A DNA stretch of 64,000 bases from Promethearchaeota archaeon (GTDB lineage: Archaea > Asgardarchaeota > Lokiarchaeia > Helarchaeales > RDOG01): assembly GCA_011365055.1 (NCBI GenBank), contig RDOG01000015.1:38203-102202 (forward strand). The letters are read 5' to 3'. The position numbers and the translations under genes were made by a program. Positions 55,401 to 63,963 of the stretch are shown here, in pieces. How positions within the stretch are numbered: the stretch's first letter is position 1; each line of letters begins with the position of its first letter. The notes beneath the pieces were generated by a model, which made no database searches, was not told the DNA's origin, and saw nothing but the letters and a program-made list of their open reading frames with translations.

Positions 55401-56540
55401 ATAATTTACGAACCATCCGTTAAATCACGGACTGCACTCGTTTTAAATCCATTCTCTTTGACTAATTTTTATGAAGGAGATGTATTGTTAATAACAGTCA
55501 GATTAACTAATACGAGTTCAGGATTAGGATTAGGTGGTAAAACAATTAAATTTGAATTTTCTGGAGGTATTTCTGATATTTATGCAATTACAAATGATGA
55601 AGGATATGCAATAATTGAAATAACGGTACCAAGCAACTTAAATTCCTTTTCTTTTCGGGTGATTTTCGGAGAAATCATGGAGATAGCTAATGGTGAATCA
55701 AATTCCTTTTCATATACAGTAACTTCTACTTCTCAATTAATGGTTTGGAACTTAACTTTTATAGGCATAATTGTAGCAATTGCAGTTGCCCTTTCCTTTA
55801 CGTTCTATACCATCCGAAAACGCTCAAGAAATAGAAAACTCGAAGTTCATAAAAAGGAATTAATGAAAATTAAAAATCGTTATGAAAATATCGCTGCCTT
55901 GCTGGCCCTCTTAGTTATTGAAAAAGAATCCGGAAATTGTGTTTATAATCAACAGTTTCAAATGGAGCTCAATGCAGATTTAATTAGTGGTTTTCTAACT
56001 GCCATATCTGCTTTTCAAACTGAAATTAGAAAAGATAAAGATCCCAACGAGACCATGGGATTTGAACTCAAATATGCTGATTATAACATATTAATGGTTG
56101 ATAGAGAATTTAGCAGAATTGCTCTCATATTAGATAAAGCACCAGATGAAGACTTGAGAAATACGATTAACACTTTTGCAGATAAATTCGGTGAACGCTT
56201 TAATGAACATTTAAAACAATTCGATGGTAATTTACAACCCTTTAAAAAAGCTCTACCATTGATTCAAGAACATCTCCGCCTTTCTCTATTATATCCTCAT
56301 CATCTCTCCTCTTCCGCTATAGAATTCATTAAAAATGATCGTTTTCCAAATAATCTTACGACTTTGGATAAAACATTAATTAAATTAGCAGAAACTATAA
56401 TGAGAACGAATAATGTTAGTTATTTCTTTTTACCACAATTAATTCAAATGGGTGCTGCTGGACTCGAATCTAATTTAGAAGTATTTGGATCATTAGATAA
56501 AATATTAGATCTAAAATTCTTTATTCCTTTTGAAACTTAA
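52497..56540 (+). CDS. Single-pass transmembrane sensor-like protein with large extracellular part and Roadblock/longin-like cytoplasmic module
   Basis: 1347 residues, TTG start. A signal helix (about 3-24) leads to roughly 1050 extracellular residues of beta-rich, Ig/jelly-roll-like repeats with many N-x-S/T sites. A single helix (W-N-L-T-F-I-G-I-I-V-A-I-A-V-A-L-S-F, about 1083-1105) is followed by R-K-R-S-R-N-R-K and a 240-residue cytoplasmic part. Its first 115 residues match the C-terminal module of the soluble protein at 44702 (motif I-E-K-E-S-G...L-I-S-G-F-L-T-A-I). This looks like a receptor linking the surface to a GTPase-type inner module; that role is inferred. Confidence 0.65.
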   Translation: MKFKKIIILGIFILSFLITGFLYPLIDNVSNNSSSITNKEVNSDPIEILEKNLTHTSDIGLISDDGNDLFSIMQENISDTIHFTVPDDEIENQKIYNLDINSSHWNITRTNLTFSNLDAKNVTLVIEDYPEEVIDNAGTISLGYYRLGAMSFKISTTCRLKNISMFIQEAVGADTWNISIYNASRSLGKGFLLAPRSSTGISVEKTVTTTPQAHWETFNFNDEILNLTNTFVDNDGFAYYFVVARFPMMTLTDYRAWYFEIDDIPIDDGFAYQGFASSLGIYRYTYLEGDLCLKLNLAPNSSTPTTEEVGLSLKNPQPLVYENITQLDSYSQRILDVWNSSVYLHYFASQNFTLTDVGKVENISLYVNQTGNFTDPITLIIMNSNSTNTGPELGDNSLEFLQNVVASSKPWVIEPGTSFEGWYNFSFPDTPYFEKNKTYWWLLSASTNVSGNITIFGEPTFGSTSLYSLNITLDITGGSWKHYTTSMDYNFSCKLQVRYGYEYFDLDSYWYNESLYIPNTEGTYTFSIKSKWYGDLYFDTNYFCKIENLSYFAKTIFLGTDSSSIIQWNITCDVILPLSSADNLNLLNISIPNWNVTYIYNGSSYANYTNWRIDQIDQKRFLIINNVSSNLWKIICNSSNVNSFLTVEKKGNIDFSVVENATIYDYIRINMSLPNQDNGVAYLSGLYPFPNNFTTFTLQNSTILPNTSFYWRPSNYPLAIGGIYNFFAYWTNGTETSICTIDFLLLPNPTNLTILLNVTKNPYVNDTTQTITVFYNESSRNFNITGATINASLNGINQDWEDLYLKTGLDTDKGKYRIKLDTKGFSEGSYQLKIIASKDGYNTAEIDNILIFVEPVPTTIQSTIDNIVQYERATIGLTISFKDTFHNKDIDWGSVSFNIMINATFNLTGNMTLSIPSESIYSNSTISLLDIPSRETPYIINITAEATNCETSYYAINLTILNKTTPSLIIYEPSVKSRTALVLNPFSLTNFYEGDVLLITVRLTNTSSGLGLGGKTIKFEFSGGISDIYAITNDEGYAIIEITVPSNLNSFSFRVIFGEIMEIANGESNSFSYTVTSTSQLMVWNLTFIGIIVAIAVALSFTFYTIRKRSRNRKLEVHKKELMKIKNRYENIAALLALLVIEKESGNCVYNQQFQMELNADLISGFLTAISAFQTEIRKDKDPNETMGFELKYADYNILMVDREFSRIALILDKAPDEDLRNTINTFADKFGERFNEHLKQFDGNLQPFKKALPLIQEHLRLSLLYPHHLSSSAIEFIKNDRFPNNLTTLDKTLIKLAETIMRTNNVSYFFLPQLIQMGAAGLESNLEVFGSLDKILDLKFFIPFET

Positions 56541-56625
56541 TCGTTTTTTTTTAATATGTTTATTGTTAAATTTTAAGAATTGGGGTGAAAAATAAAAGGA
56601 ATTAATAATGAACTTTTATATTTTA

Positions 56626-57090
56626 TTAGCTCTTAGTTCTCTTTTTGGCTTTCTTAATACTTTTCGATACGATTGTTTTTGCTTCTTCACTTATCTTCTT
56701 CTTATTTACTAAATTATTCATCCCAATTAAGATTGTATTGTTAAAATAATCACGTGTTTCTTTTTCACTCTTTTCTTTAATTTCAATGCCTCGTTCAAGT
56801 AATGCTTGTTTTACATTTTCATAATTTAGAAAATCATAATTTTTGGGTTGAATCGACTTGGTTCCCCTTGAAATATTAACATCTATATTTTGTAAATTTT
56901 TTAAAAGTGCAAATGCTACTTCATCAATTTCTTTTACTTCAATTAAATCTGTAAATGGATTTTCATGTGCCTGTTCTTGAATTTTACTCGCTACATTTTT
57001 CATTTGGCTCATTATATTTGATAATTTTTCTAGATTTTTTAATCTCTTATCTAATTCTTTCAATAACTCGTCAAATGTTGATTCTGTCAT
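56626..57090 (-). CDS. Small coiled-coil protein
   Basis: 154 residues, highly charged. The first 50 are helical with heptads (L-L-K-E-L-D-K-R-L-K-N-L-E-K-L). Basic C-terminus K-K-A-K-K-R-T-K. No family recognised. It shares strand with the ABC exporter genes further upstream, 58 bp after the permease stop, so it could be the last gene of that operon. Function unknown. Confidence 0.6.
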   Translation of the reverse strand: MTESTFDELLKELDKRLKNLEKLSNIMSQMKNVASKIQEQAHENPFTDLIEVKEIDEVAFALLKNLQNIDVNISRGTKSIQPKNYDFLNYENVKQALLERGIEIKEKSEKETRDYFNNTILIGMNNLVNKKKISEEAKTIVSKSIKKAKKRTKS

Positions 57091-57148
57091 GATGTAATCA
57101 AACCTAAACTGCTATTAGTAAAAATAATACTTGATTTGATTTAAATCT

Positions 57149-57979
57149 TTATTTTCGTGCAGTGCGTTGGAATACAAATGTCGCCAAAAAAGTAAAACTA
57201 ATCGCGAAGAATACCAATACTAACAATGTAATAAAAAAAGGCATGAGCCAAGCTTCGCTGGGAAGAAGAAAGAATCGTACAGCGTTAGTACAATAATTTA
57301 ATGGATTAAGATATTGGATGATGCCTAAACTTGTTTGTGGAAAAAACATGTCTGATAAGAAAAATAATGGAAAACCTATCATACTAGAAATTAAATAATA
57401 TGATTCAGCATTTTCAAATAGACTGCTAAGAAAACTCATAAACCCTCCAACGAACAAGCACGTTAAAAGGATCATAAGGCTCGCTAATAGCCAATCAATC
57501 GGATTAAGGCTAATTTGAGTAGTTCCTCCATTTCGTGCTAATGAAAGTATAACTCCTAACGCAAAAACACCTAAATATTGATAAAGTGCTCGAAATGCCC
57601 CTGCTAGAGAATTACCGATAATTATTGAAATTCGGGGGGCTGTAGAAACCAATATTTCGTTCTGAAATCCTAGTTCTCTATCCGAAACTATGGCGAAAGC
57701 TGAGAATTGGCTTGCAAGGAACGTGGACATCATTACAACTCCAATAGCTAAGTAATCAAAAAAGACTGTTGCTTGAGCTCCACCAGCTCCTCCTGTAAAA
57801 CTTTCAATCCATGAAGATATGCCAAATCCAAATCCAAGAAGAATTAATAGTGGTATTCCGAATTGACCAATTACTACTGTTTTACTTCTTTTTAATCTTA
57901 TCAACTGGCGTTCTGCAATCCCTAAAGATGCAGAAAACAATGCTTTCATCTTTAATTTCAAAATTTTGGAATTAAACAT
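57149..57979 (-). CDS. ABC-2 exporter permease (second system)
   Basis: 276 residues, six membrane helices with the cytosolic entry helix A-E-R-Q-L-I-R-L-K-R-S-K-T and the ABC-2 loop F-F-L-S-D-M-F-F-P. Its ATG directly abuts the ATPase stop, so it is coupled to it. It resembles the 43184 permease in the R-D-x-x...L-N-P-L-N-Y-C-T-N-A-V-R-F region. The substrate is unknown. Confidence 0.85.
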   Translation of the reverse strand: MFNSKILKLKMKALFSASLGIAERQLIRLKRSKTVVIGQFGIPLLILLGFGFGISSWIESFTGGAGGAQATVFFDYLAIGVVMMSTFLASQFSAFAIVSDRELGFQNEILVSTAPRISIIIGNSLAGAFRALYQYLGVFALGVILSLARNGGTTQISLNPIDWLLASLMILLTCLFVGGFMSFLSSLFENAESYYLISSMIGFPLFFLSDMFFPQTSLGIIQYLNPLNYCTNAVRFFLLPSEAWLMPFFITLLVLVFFAISFTFLATFVFQRTARK

Positions 57980-59020
57980 CTAATTATCATTCCTTCCTGA
58001 AAATATTCTACTTCCAGATTTTTTAGCTTTCAAATTCTCACTCTTTATTGACTCGTTACTTCTTAAGTTCTCATCGCGCAACTGTCTACCTGTATAATAT
58101 ATAAATACATCTTCTAAGGTGGGTTTATTATCACTAATTGATTTAAATTTAAAACCATATTTTAAAAATTCATCAATTAAAAAAGGAATTGCTTCTTCTG
58201 AGGAATTCTTAATGTATATCTTATATTTTTCGTATTCATCACTCATATCTTTATTAATTTCTTTTATAAAATCTAAATTTGAAATTTTTGATATAATATC
58301 CACTTCAGTTGTTGTTTTTCCTATAACTTTAATATAATCTTCACCAACTTTCCTCTTTAATCCCTTTGGTGTGTCTAATTCTATGATTTTTCCAAAATCT
58401 ATTATTGCAACTCTATTTGAAATTTCGGCTTCTTCAATATAATGACTTGTTAATAAAATAGTAACGGATTGTTCTTTATTCAACCTACGACAATAATCCC
58501 AAATAATTCTCCTATTTTGAGCATCTAAACCTAAAGTTGCCTCATCTAAAAACAAAATTTTTGGATTGAATAACAACCCTCTAGCTATTTCTAATCTTCT
58601 TTTCATTCCACCCGAATAATTCTTTACAATATCATCTTTTCTATCATATAAATCTACAAGATGTAATAAATCATCAATCTTCTGCTCTCTTTCTATTTTT
58701 GGCATGTTCCCTATTTTTGCAAAAAAACGTAGATTTTCTTTTCCTGTTAGCAAATCATCCAAAATAATTTCTTGAAATACAATTCCAATATTTTCTCTAA
58801 CCTTTGATGCTTCTCTATTTACATCAAAACCACAAACTCTTGCAGTTCCTTCAGTCGAATATAGTAAAGTACATAATATTGAAATTAAAGTACTTTTACC
58901 TGCTCCATTAGGTCCTAAAAGCCCAAAAATTTCGCCTTCTTCAACTTCAAAGGTAACATCTTTTACAGCTATTAAATCCTTAAATTTTTTTGTAACATGA
59001 TCCACTTCAATTATTGCCAT
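57980..59020 (-). CDS. ABC-2 exporter ATP-binding protein (second system)
   Basis: 346 residues. Walker A G-P-N-G-A-G-K-S-T, signature Y-S-G-G-M-K-R-R-L-E, Walker B I-L-F-L-D-E-A-T-L-G-L-D, H-loop T-S-H-Y-I-E-E-A. The C-terminal domain P-T-L-E-D-V-F-I-Y-Y-T-G-R-Q-L-R-D matches that of the 41967 ATPase, but without the Met-rich insert. ATG start, first gene of the exporter operon. Confidence 0.9.
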   Translation of the reverse strand: MAIIEVDHVTKKFKDLIAVKDVTFEVEEGEIFGLLGPNGAGKSTLISILCTLLYSTEGTARVCGFDVNREASKVRENIGIVFQEIILDDLLTGKENLRFFAKIGNMPKIEREQKIDDLLHLVDLYDRKDDIVKNYSGGMKRRLEIARGLLFNPKILFLDEATLGLDAQNRRIIWDYCRRLNKEQSVTILLTSHYIEEAEISNRVAIIDFGKIIELDTPKGLKRKVGEDYIKVIGKTTTEVDIISKISNLDFIKEINKDMSDEYEKYKIYIKNSSEEAIPFLIDEFLKYGFKFKSISDNKPTLEDVFIYYTGRQLRDENLRSNESIKSENLKAKKSGSRIFSGRNDN

Positions 59021-59068
59021 TCTTCACTCATCCAACTTGAAATGAATAAAGGATCTTAATTTATTTGG

Positions 59069-60286
59069 TCAATTCCATTTTTTAATAGCTTCAAATAATT
59101 CAAGATGTGATTCAGCATAATTTTTTAGAGGGATATTTTGCATTGTAGCATCCACAGCTTGACGCATTGCAGTAGCTCCGGCTGTGGTTCCTTTTGGATG
59201 TCCATGTATCCCTCCTCCAGCTTGAATCACAATATCTTTCCCAAACAATTTCATTAATGCAGGAACATGTCTTGGGTGTAATCCTCCAGAATTAACTGGT
59301 AACATTGGTTTTAAACCACAATTTACAATACAAGCATTAATATTTTTCTTTACTTCCTCTTCGTCTCCTTCCATCTTGCCAACTACCGTTCCTACGTGAA
59401 ATTGATCTAAACCACACATACGAGCCATAAATGTCAATATACTCATGTGGATACCATGATTTGGGTACCTTGTCATGGCTGCATGCATGGCTCTATGACC
59501 ATGTTTTATGAGATTATCCGCAATTTTTTCGGTATTAAAACTTTGTACGGCTGAATATCCACATGTTATCACATCTAACATAACACATTTTCCATCATAA
59601 TCTTTAACAATCTCAGCTCGTTCTATCATTTTGTTATAAGCTGCAGAAATATTTGGAGCGTAATTTTTTTTGTTTCCAGTCTCAGTTTCTGCTTTATCTA
59701 ATGCTTGAAGAGTTTCAATGACACGTTCTTTAAATGGATTAAAAGATTGTCCTGATAAATTTTCATCATCTTTAACAAAATCTACTCCACCAATCCACGC
59801 TTCAAAAGCGACTCGAGCGTGTTCTTTAGGAGGTAGCCCAATTTTTGGTTTAATTATTGTTCCAATTAAAGGTCTTTCTTTTATTTTCAGAAAAGCTCGA
59901 ACCCCCTCAATTCCAAATTTTGGACCTTTAAAATTCTTCAAAAACTTTCTGGGAAATTGCACATCTTCAAGGCGTAATTCATCAGCATCTTTAACACTAA
60001 ATATATTTCCAGCAATATCTGCAAGAATTTGTGGGATATTTATTTCAAACATTTCAATAGGATATGCAATATCAATTAAATTATCTTTTATATTAAAAAT
60101 TTTTCCGGCTAATCTTCTAATTTCTGGTTTCATGGTTGATAAATCTGTCCATGTTCCAATGCTACTTTCAGCAGCTATACGTTTTGCACATTCTTCCATA
60201 ACTAAAGATGTTTTAACTTTCATGCGAACTATGATATATCCGTCATCAGCTTTAATATTTTCTCCTAATGCTAAATAAAAACTCAT
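59069..60286 (-). CDS. rbcL: Form III-type ribulose-1,5-bisphosphate carboxylase large subunit
   Basis: About 405 residues; ATG 60286 is preferred over GTG 60295. All catalytic residues seem present, numbered from the GTG: E43, T48 and W49; N97; K149 and K151 in G-T-I-I-K-P-K; the carbamylated lysine K175 with D177 and E178 in F-V-K-D-D-E; R268; H300; loop-6 K307 in V-V-G-K-M-E-G; S336-G-G; and G-G-G-I-H-G-H. So it should be an active RuBisCO, not a RuBisCO-like protein. In archaea form III enzymes work in the AMP pathway of nucleotide breakdown, fixing CO2 onto RuBP. It is divergent from the mannosidase gene. Its AMP-pathway partners are not in the window. Confidence 0.85.
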   Translation of the reverse strand: MSFYLALGENIKADDGYIIVRMKVKTSLVMEECAKRIAAESSIGTWTDLSTMKPEIRRLAGKIFNIKDNLIDIAYPIEMFEINIPQILADIAGNIFSVKDADELRLEDVQFPRKFLKNFKGPKFGIEGVRAFLKIKERPLIGTIIKPKIGLPPKEHARVAFEAWIGGVDFVKDDENLSGQSFNPFKERVIETLQALDKAETETGNKKNYAPNISAAYNKMIERAEIVKDYDGKCVMLDVITCGYSAVQSFNTEKIADNLIKHGHRAMHAAMTRYPNHGIHMSILTFMARMCGLDQFHVGTVVGKMEGDEEEVKKNINACIVNCGLKPMLPVNSGGLHPRHVPALMKLFGKDIVIQAGGGIHGHPKGTTAGATAMRQAVDATMQNIPLKNYAESHLELFEAIKKWN

Positions 60287-60401
60287 ATTAAACACTCAAT
60301 ATTTTTAAAATTATAATTTTAAATATATAAAAAGTTCAAATTTAATTTAGTTTTCCTTAACAAAACTTTCATGACTGGATTGATTTAAGCGAGGGTGCTT
60401 A

Positions 60402-63059
60402 ATGGTTGAAGAATTATTAGCACGTACTGGTCGAGATAAATTAATAAAATGGCTTGATAAGCGAAATTTCTTTTATCCTGGATCTTATATTTTGTCTCAA
60501 GTAATTGCATTATTTTATGGTGCTAAAAAAAAGGATTATGATGGATTCTCTCTAATTGGGCAAAGCCATTTAGATGCTTGTTGGCTTTGGACAAGAAAAA
60601 AAACCATCCAAAAAAATTACATTACTGTCAAAAAGGCACTCATTCACATGGAAGATTATCCCTTTTTCAAATTTGCAATGAGTTCTCCAAAATATTTTGA
60701 ATGGACTGAAAAATATTTTCCTTCAATTTTTAAAAGAATGAAGAAGCGTATAGAAGAAGGAAGATTTGAATTAGTAGGCGGGATGTGGATCGAGCCTGAT
60801 TTAATGGTGCCAAATGGTGAATCATTAGTTCGTCAACGCCTTTATGGTCAAAGATATTATTTAGAAAAATTTGGAAAAATGAGTGAAATAGGATGGCTTA
60901 CTGATGTATTTGGTTATCAATGGTCTCTTCCCCAAATTTTAGTGAAGAGTGGATCAAAATATTTCTATACAAACAAACTTGGTTGGATGGATCAAAACGA
61001 CTTTCCATTTTCTATCTTTAACTGGCAAGCACCTGATGGTTCTCAGGTATTAACTTATGCCTTTAGTTATTCTATTAATCTATTTGCGATGAAACAAAAT
61101 TTTGGATCCTTTAAAAAATTCACTCGCTTCGTAAAAGATGCCAAAAAACAATTTTCATATGAAGATTCACCTGAAGAAATTGAAAAATTAAGATCGAAGG
61201 AGTACATGAGAAATTTTGGATTGGTTTATGGAATGGGTGATGGTGGAGGCGGTCCTATTAGGGAAGAAATCATAATACTCAAAAATATGGCCAGTAGATT
61301 TCCTAAGAATATAAAATTTAGCTTAATGAAGGATTATTTTAAAGAAATTGAAAAAAATAAAGACAAAATTCCAACTTGGAATGACGAAATGTATTTAGAG
61401 CAACATAGAGGATGTTATACTTCGCATGTTTGGCTTAAAGAATTGAATCGAAAAGCTGAAATTATGTTTTATCAAGTAGAAATATTGATTTCATTCCTTA
61501 AATTATTGGGATTAAAATTTAACAATGAAAAAATTAAAAAAAATTGGCTCCAATTGCTTTTTAATCAATTTCATGATATTTTACCTGGTTCTAGTATCGC
61601 TGATGTATATGTTGATACACGAATTGATTTTAGTGCCATATTTGGAAATTTAAACAAATATATACAAATGTCCTTGAAATATTTGGGTTCAAAAATAAAT
61701 TTCTTAGGAGAAGGCATTTTAATTTTTAATTCTTTACCCTTTGAAAGAAATGCATTTATCGAACTAGACTCAAATCAAGATTTTTCATTAAAAACGCCAA
61801 ATGGGCAACAAGTCTTATTACAAAAATCGAATGGAAAGTCCTTACTCCAAATTAAATTGCCTAAAGTCGGATATACGATTCTTAAAAGAGAAAAAGATTC
61901 TATAACTCAAAATAAGACTGATTTAGAAATTTCAGAAGACAATTCGAAAATCACGCTAGAGAACGATAATTTAATTGTTAATATAACCAAAAAAACAGGT
62001 GATATTACAAGAATATATTCAAAATCTCTTAATAAAGAAGCATTAACTGGTAAAGGAAATGTCATACAAATATTTAAAGAAAAGAAAACATCTTTTTTCG
62101 CTTGGAATATTGATAAATATTATTCTAAAAATAAATTTTTACCTAAATTAAAATCTATTTCTATAATAGAACGAGGACCTGTAAGGATTCGTGTAAAAAT
62201 AGAGAAATTATTTGAAGAACAAAGCATTATACAATATATTTCTCTGAATAGTTTAAGCTCACGAGTTGATATGGAACTAGACATGAAATTTCATGTTAAG
62301 GCTGCCATGGTAAAGGTAGCATTTCCTATAAATATAGAAACTAATGAAATTAACGCAGAAATTCCATATGCAATTATTCAGCGTAAATCCAAACCCTCGA
62401 ATAGATTTGATGAGGCCCAATGGGAACAAAATTGTCAAACTTACGTTACTTTATCCGATAATGACATTTCCATATCTCTTCTTAATAATGCTCGTTATGC
62501 TTATGATGTAAAATATCATGATAAATTCAAGAACATTTTACGTTTAACAATTCTTAGAACTCCCGTGTATCCCAGAGCAGGTAGTCCTCTGACTTCTATG
62601 ATTCCAACTAATAATTGGCACGAACAAGATCAATTTAACGTGAAATATAGTTTACTCATGACGAAGGGTAATGTTACAAACCCTGAAATTAAACAAGGCG
62701 CTTTAGATATTAACATTCCTCCTCTTTTACAAGAAATCACTAACTTGAAAGGTGACTTGTCAGAAGAGATGAGTTTTTTAGAAGTAATTCCTACAAATGT
62801 TATTTTGAGTGCTTTAAAATTGCCAGAAGATGGAGAAGTAGACGATAATTCAATAATAATTAGATGTTACGAAGCGGTAGGTATAGATTCAAAAGCAAAA
62901 ATAAGATTTAACAAGAAATTTCAAATATTAAGTATCGAAGAAGTTGACCTTTTGGAGCTTAATCCCAAAAAAATAAATTCATTTAAGGATAATGTATTGG
63001 ATATTGATATTAAAAAGTTTGAAATAAAGACTCTTAAGATAAAATTAACTGTAGTTTAG
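60402..63059 (+). CDS. Glycoside hydrolase family 38 alpha-mannosidase
   Basis: 885 residues. G-Q-S-H-L-D-A-C-W-L-W (zinc site), G-G-M-W-I-E-P-D-L-M-V-P-N-G-E-S, the nucleophile in L-T-D-V-F-G-Y-Q-W, and N-Q-F-H-D-I-L-P-G-S-S-I are all typical of GH38. The C-terminal half is beta-sandwich. No signal peptide is seen, so it may trim mannose from glycans taken up or from the cell's own glycans. ATG start; divergent from RuBisCO across about 115 bp. Confidence 0.9.
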   Translation: MVEELLARTGRDKLIKWLDKRNFFYPGSYILSQVIALFYGAKKKDYDGFSLIGQSHLDACWLWTRKKTIQKNYITVKKALIHMEDYPFFKFAMSSPKYFEWTEKYFPSIFKRMKKRIEEGRFELVGGMWIEPDLMVPNGESLVRQRLYGQRYYLEKFGKMSEIGWLTDVFGYQWSLPQILVKSGSKYFYTNKLGWMDQNDFPFSIFNWQAPDGSQVLTYAFSYSINLFAMKQNFGSFKKFTRFVKDAKKQFSYEDSPEEIEKLRSKEYMRNFGLVYGMGDGGGGPIREEIIILKNMASRFPKNIKFSLMKDYFKEIEKNKDKIPTWNDEMYLEQHRGCYTSHVWLKELNRKAEIMFYQVEILISFLKLLGLKFNNEKIKKNWLQLLFNQFHDILPGSSIADVYVDTRIDFSAIFGNLNKYIQMSLKYLGSKINFLGEGILIFNSLPFERNAFIELDSNQDFSLKTPNGQQVLLQKSNGKSLLQIKLPKVGYTILKREKDSITQNKTDLEISEDNSKITLENDNLIVNITKKTGDITRIYSKSLNKEALTGKGNVIQIFKEKKTSFFAWNIDKYYSKNKFLPKLKSISIIERGPVRIRVKIEKLFEEQSIIQYISLNSLSSRVDMELDMKFHVKAAMVKVAFPINIETNEINAEIPYAIIQRKSKPSNRFDEAQWEQNCQTYVTLSDNDISISLLNNARYAYDVKYHDKFKNILRLTILRTPVYPRAGSPLTSMIPTNNWHEQDQFNVKYSLLMTKGNVTNPEIKQGALDINIPPLLQEITNLKGDLSEEMSFLEVIPTNVILSALKLPEDGEVDDNSIIIRCYEAVGIDSKAKIRFNKKFQILSIEEVDLLELNPKKINSFKDNVLDIDIKKFEIKTLKIKLTVV

Positions 63060-63288
63060 ATCTAAAATAACTATTTGTTAAAAATTTATCTATTTTTTTT
63101 ATATAAAAATTAATAATCGTGTATTTTTTTAGAAAATATCAAAATTCTTATTAAGATCTTAATACATTAATATTATAGAGGTACTTGTTATAATACCGAC
63201 ATATTTTGAGAATAAAATTTACTTTTTTATGTAACGTGTAATAATTGTTCAAAAATACTTGGCGAGTTTTTTTCTTAGAGGTATAAAA

Positions 63289-63561
63289 ATGGAATTAGAA
63301 TATAAAGCCCATCCGACAAATTGCGGAAAAAGAATTGGAATTGAATTATCAAAACGGTCTATTATCCTAAAAAACGAAGTTATGGAAAAAGAGGTTGCAC
63401 CTCTTGTTTATATTATTTGGAGAAAATGTAATGGCTCCAATTCTGTTGAAGATATTCTTGAATATGTAGTTCAAAGAACAAAAAAATCAAGAGAATTCGT
63501 AGAAAATGTTGTTTTTGAAATTTTGGAAGATTTAAAAGCAACAAGTTTTGTAATCTATTAA
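63289..63561 (+). CDS. PqqD-like peptide-chaperone-type small protein
   Basis: 90 residues from ATG 63289, which has AGAGG seven bases upstream; the upstream in-frame TTG at 63259 has no site. V-A-P-L-V-Y-I-I-W-R-K-C-N-G-S-N-S-V-E-D-I-L is a PqqD (winged-helix peptide-binding) signature. PqqD-like domains carry precursor peptides to radical SAM enzymes in peptide-modifying pathways, but no such enzyme sits beside it. It may be a stand-alone regulator. Confidence 0.65.
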   Translation: MELEYKAHPTNCGKRIGIELSKRSIILKNEVMEKEVAPLVYIIWRKCNGSNSVEDILEYVVQRTKKSREFVENVVFEILEDLKATSFVIY

Positions 63562-63702
63562 AAATAACTCTACTTACTCTATTAAATTTTTAAAAATATT
63601 AGCGTTTTGAAGCAATTTTTTTTATTTTATACAATAGTCCTAATAAATCTATAAGGTAAAATAACGTGGATTAAGTTACACGAATATACACGTTTGTATA
63701 TA

Positions 63703-63906
63703 TTACTTTGACGATCTCGAAACGACCCGGAGCATATCACCATGTAAGTTATTAAGGTTGGCAAGATTTCTAAATCGTACAGGCTGGAACCTACAGCCGC
63801 TATCACGTAAATCAATTATAAATTGATCATCCGTGAGTACCTTCATCAATTCATTTATCAAATGATTAATAACCCTGTCGTTTTGGTTAGCACTCTTTTT
63901 TTTCAT
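63703..63906 (-). CDS. Small hypothetical protein with less AT-rich composition
   Basis: 67 residues, ATG 63906. K-K-K-S-A-N-Q-N-D-R-V then helices and D-L-R-D-S-G-C-R-F-Q-P-V-R-F-R-N-L-A-N-L. Its base composition is visibly less AT-rich than its neighbours. No family recognised. It could be a recently acquired gene or a piece of a mobile element whose rest has been lost. Confidence 0.4.
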   Translation of the reverse strand: MKKKSANQNDRVINHLINELMKVLTDDQFIIDLRDSGCRFQPVRFRNLANLNNLHGDMLRVVSRSSK

Positions 63907-63963
63907 AATTTTTTCTTGATACAGAAATCTGATATATTTTCACCAAATTGTAAAGATACTTTT

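Noticed and set aside
59718..60278. 186-codon plus-strand frame inside RuBisCO
   Set aside because: Antisense shadow; the minus-strand RuBisCO has all its catalytic residues.
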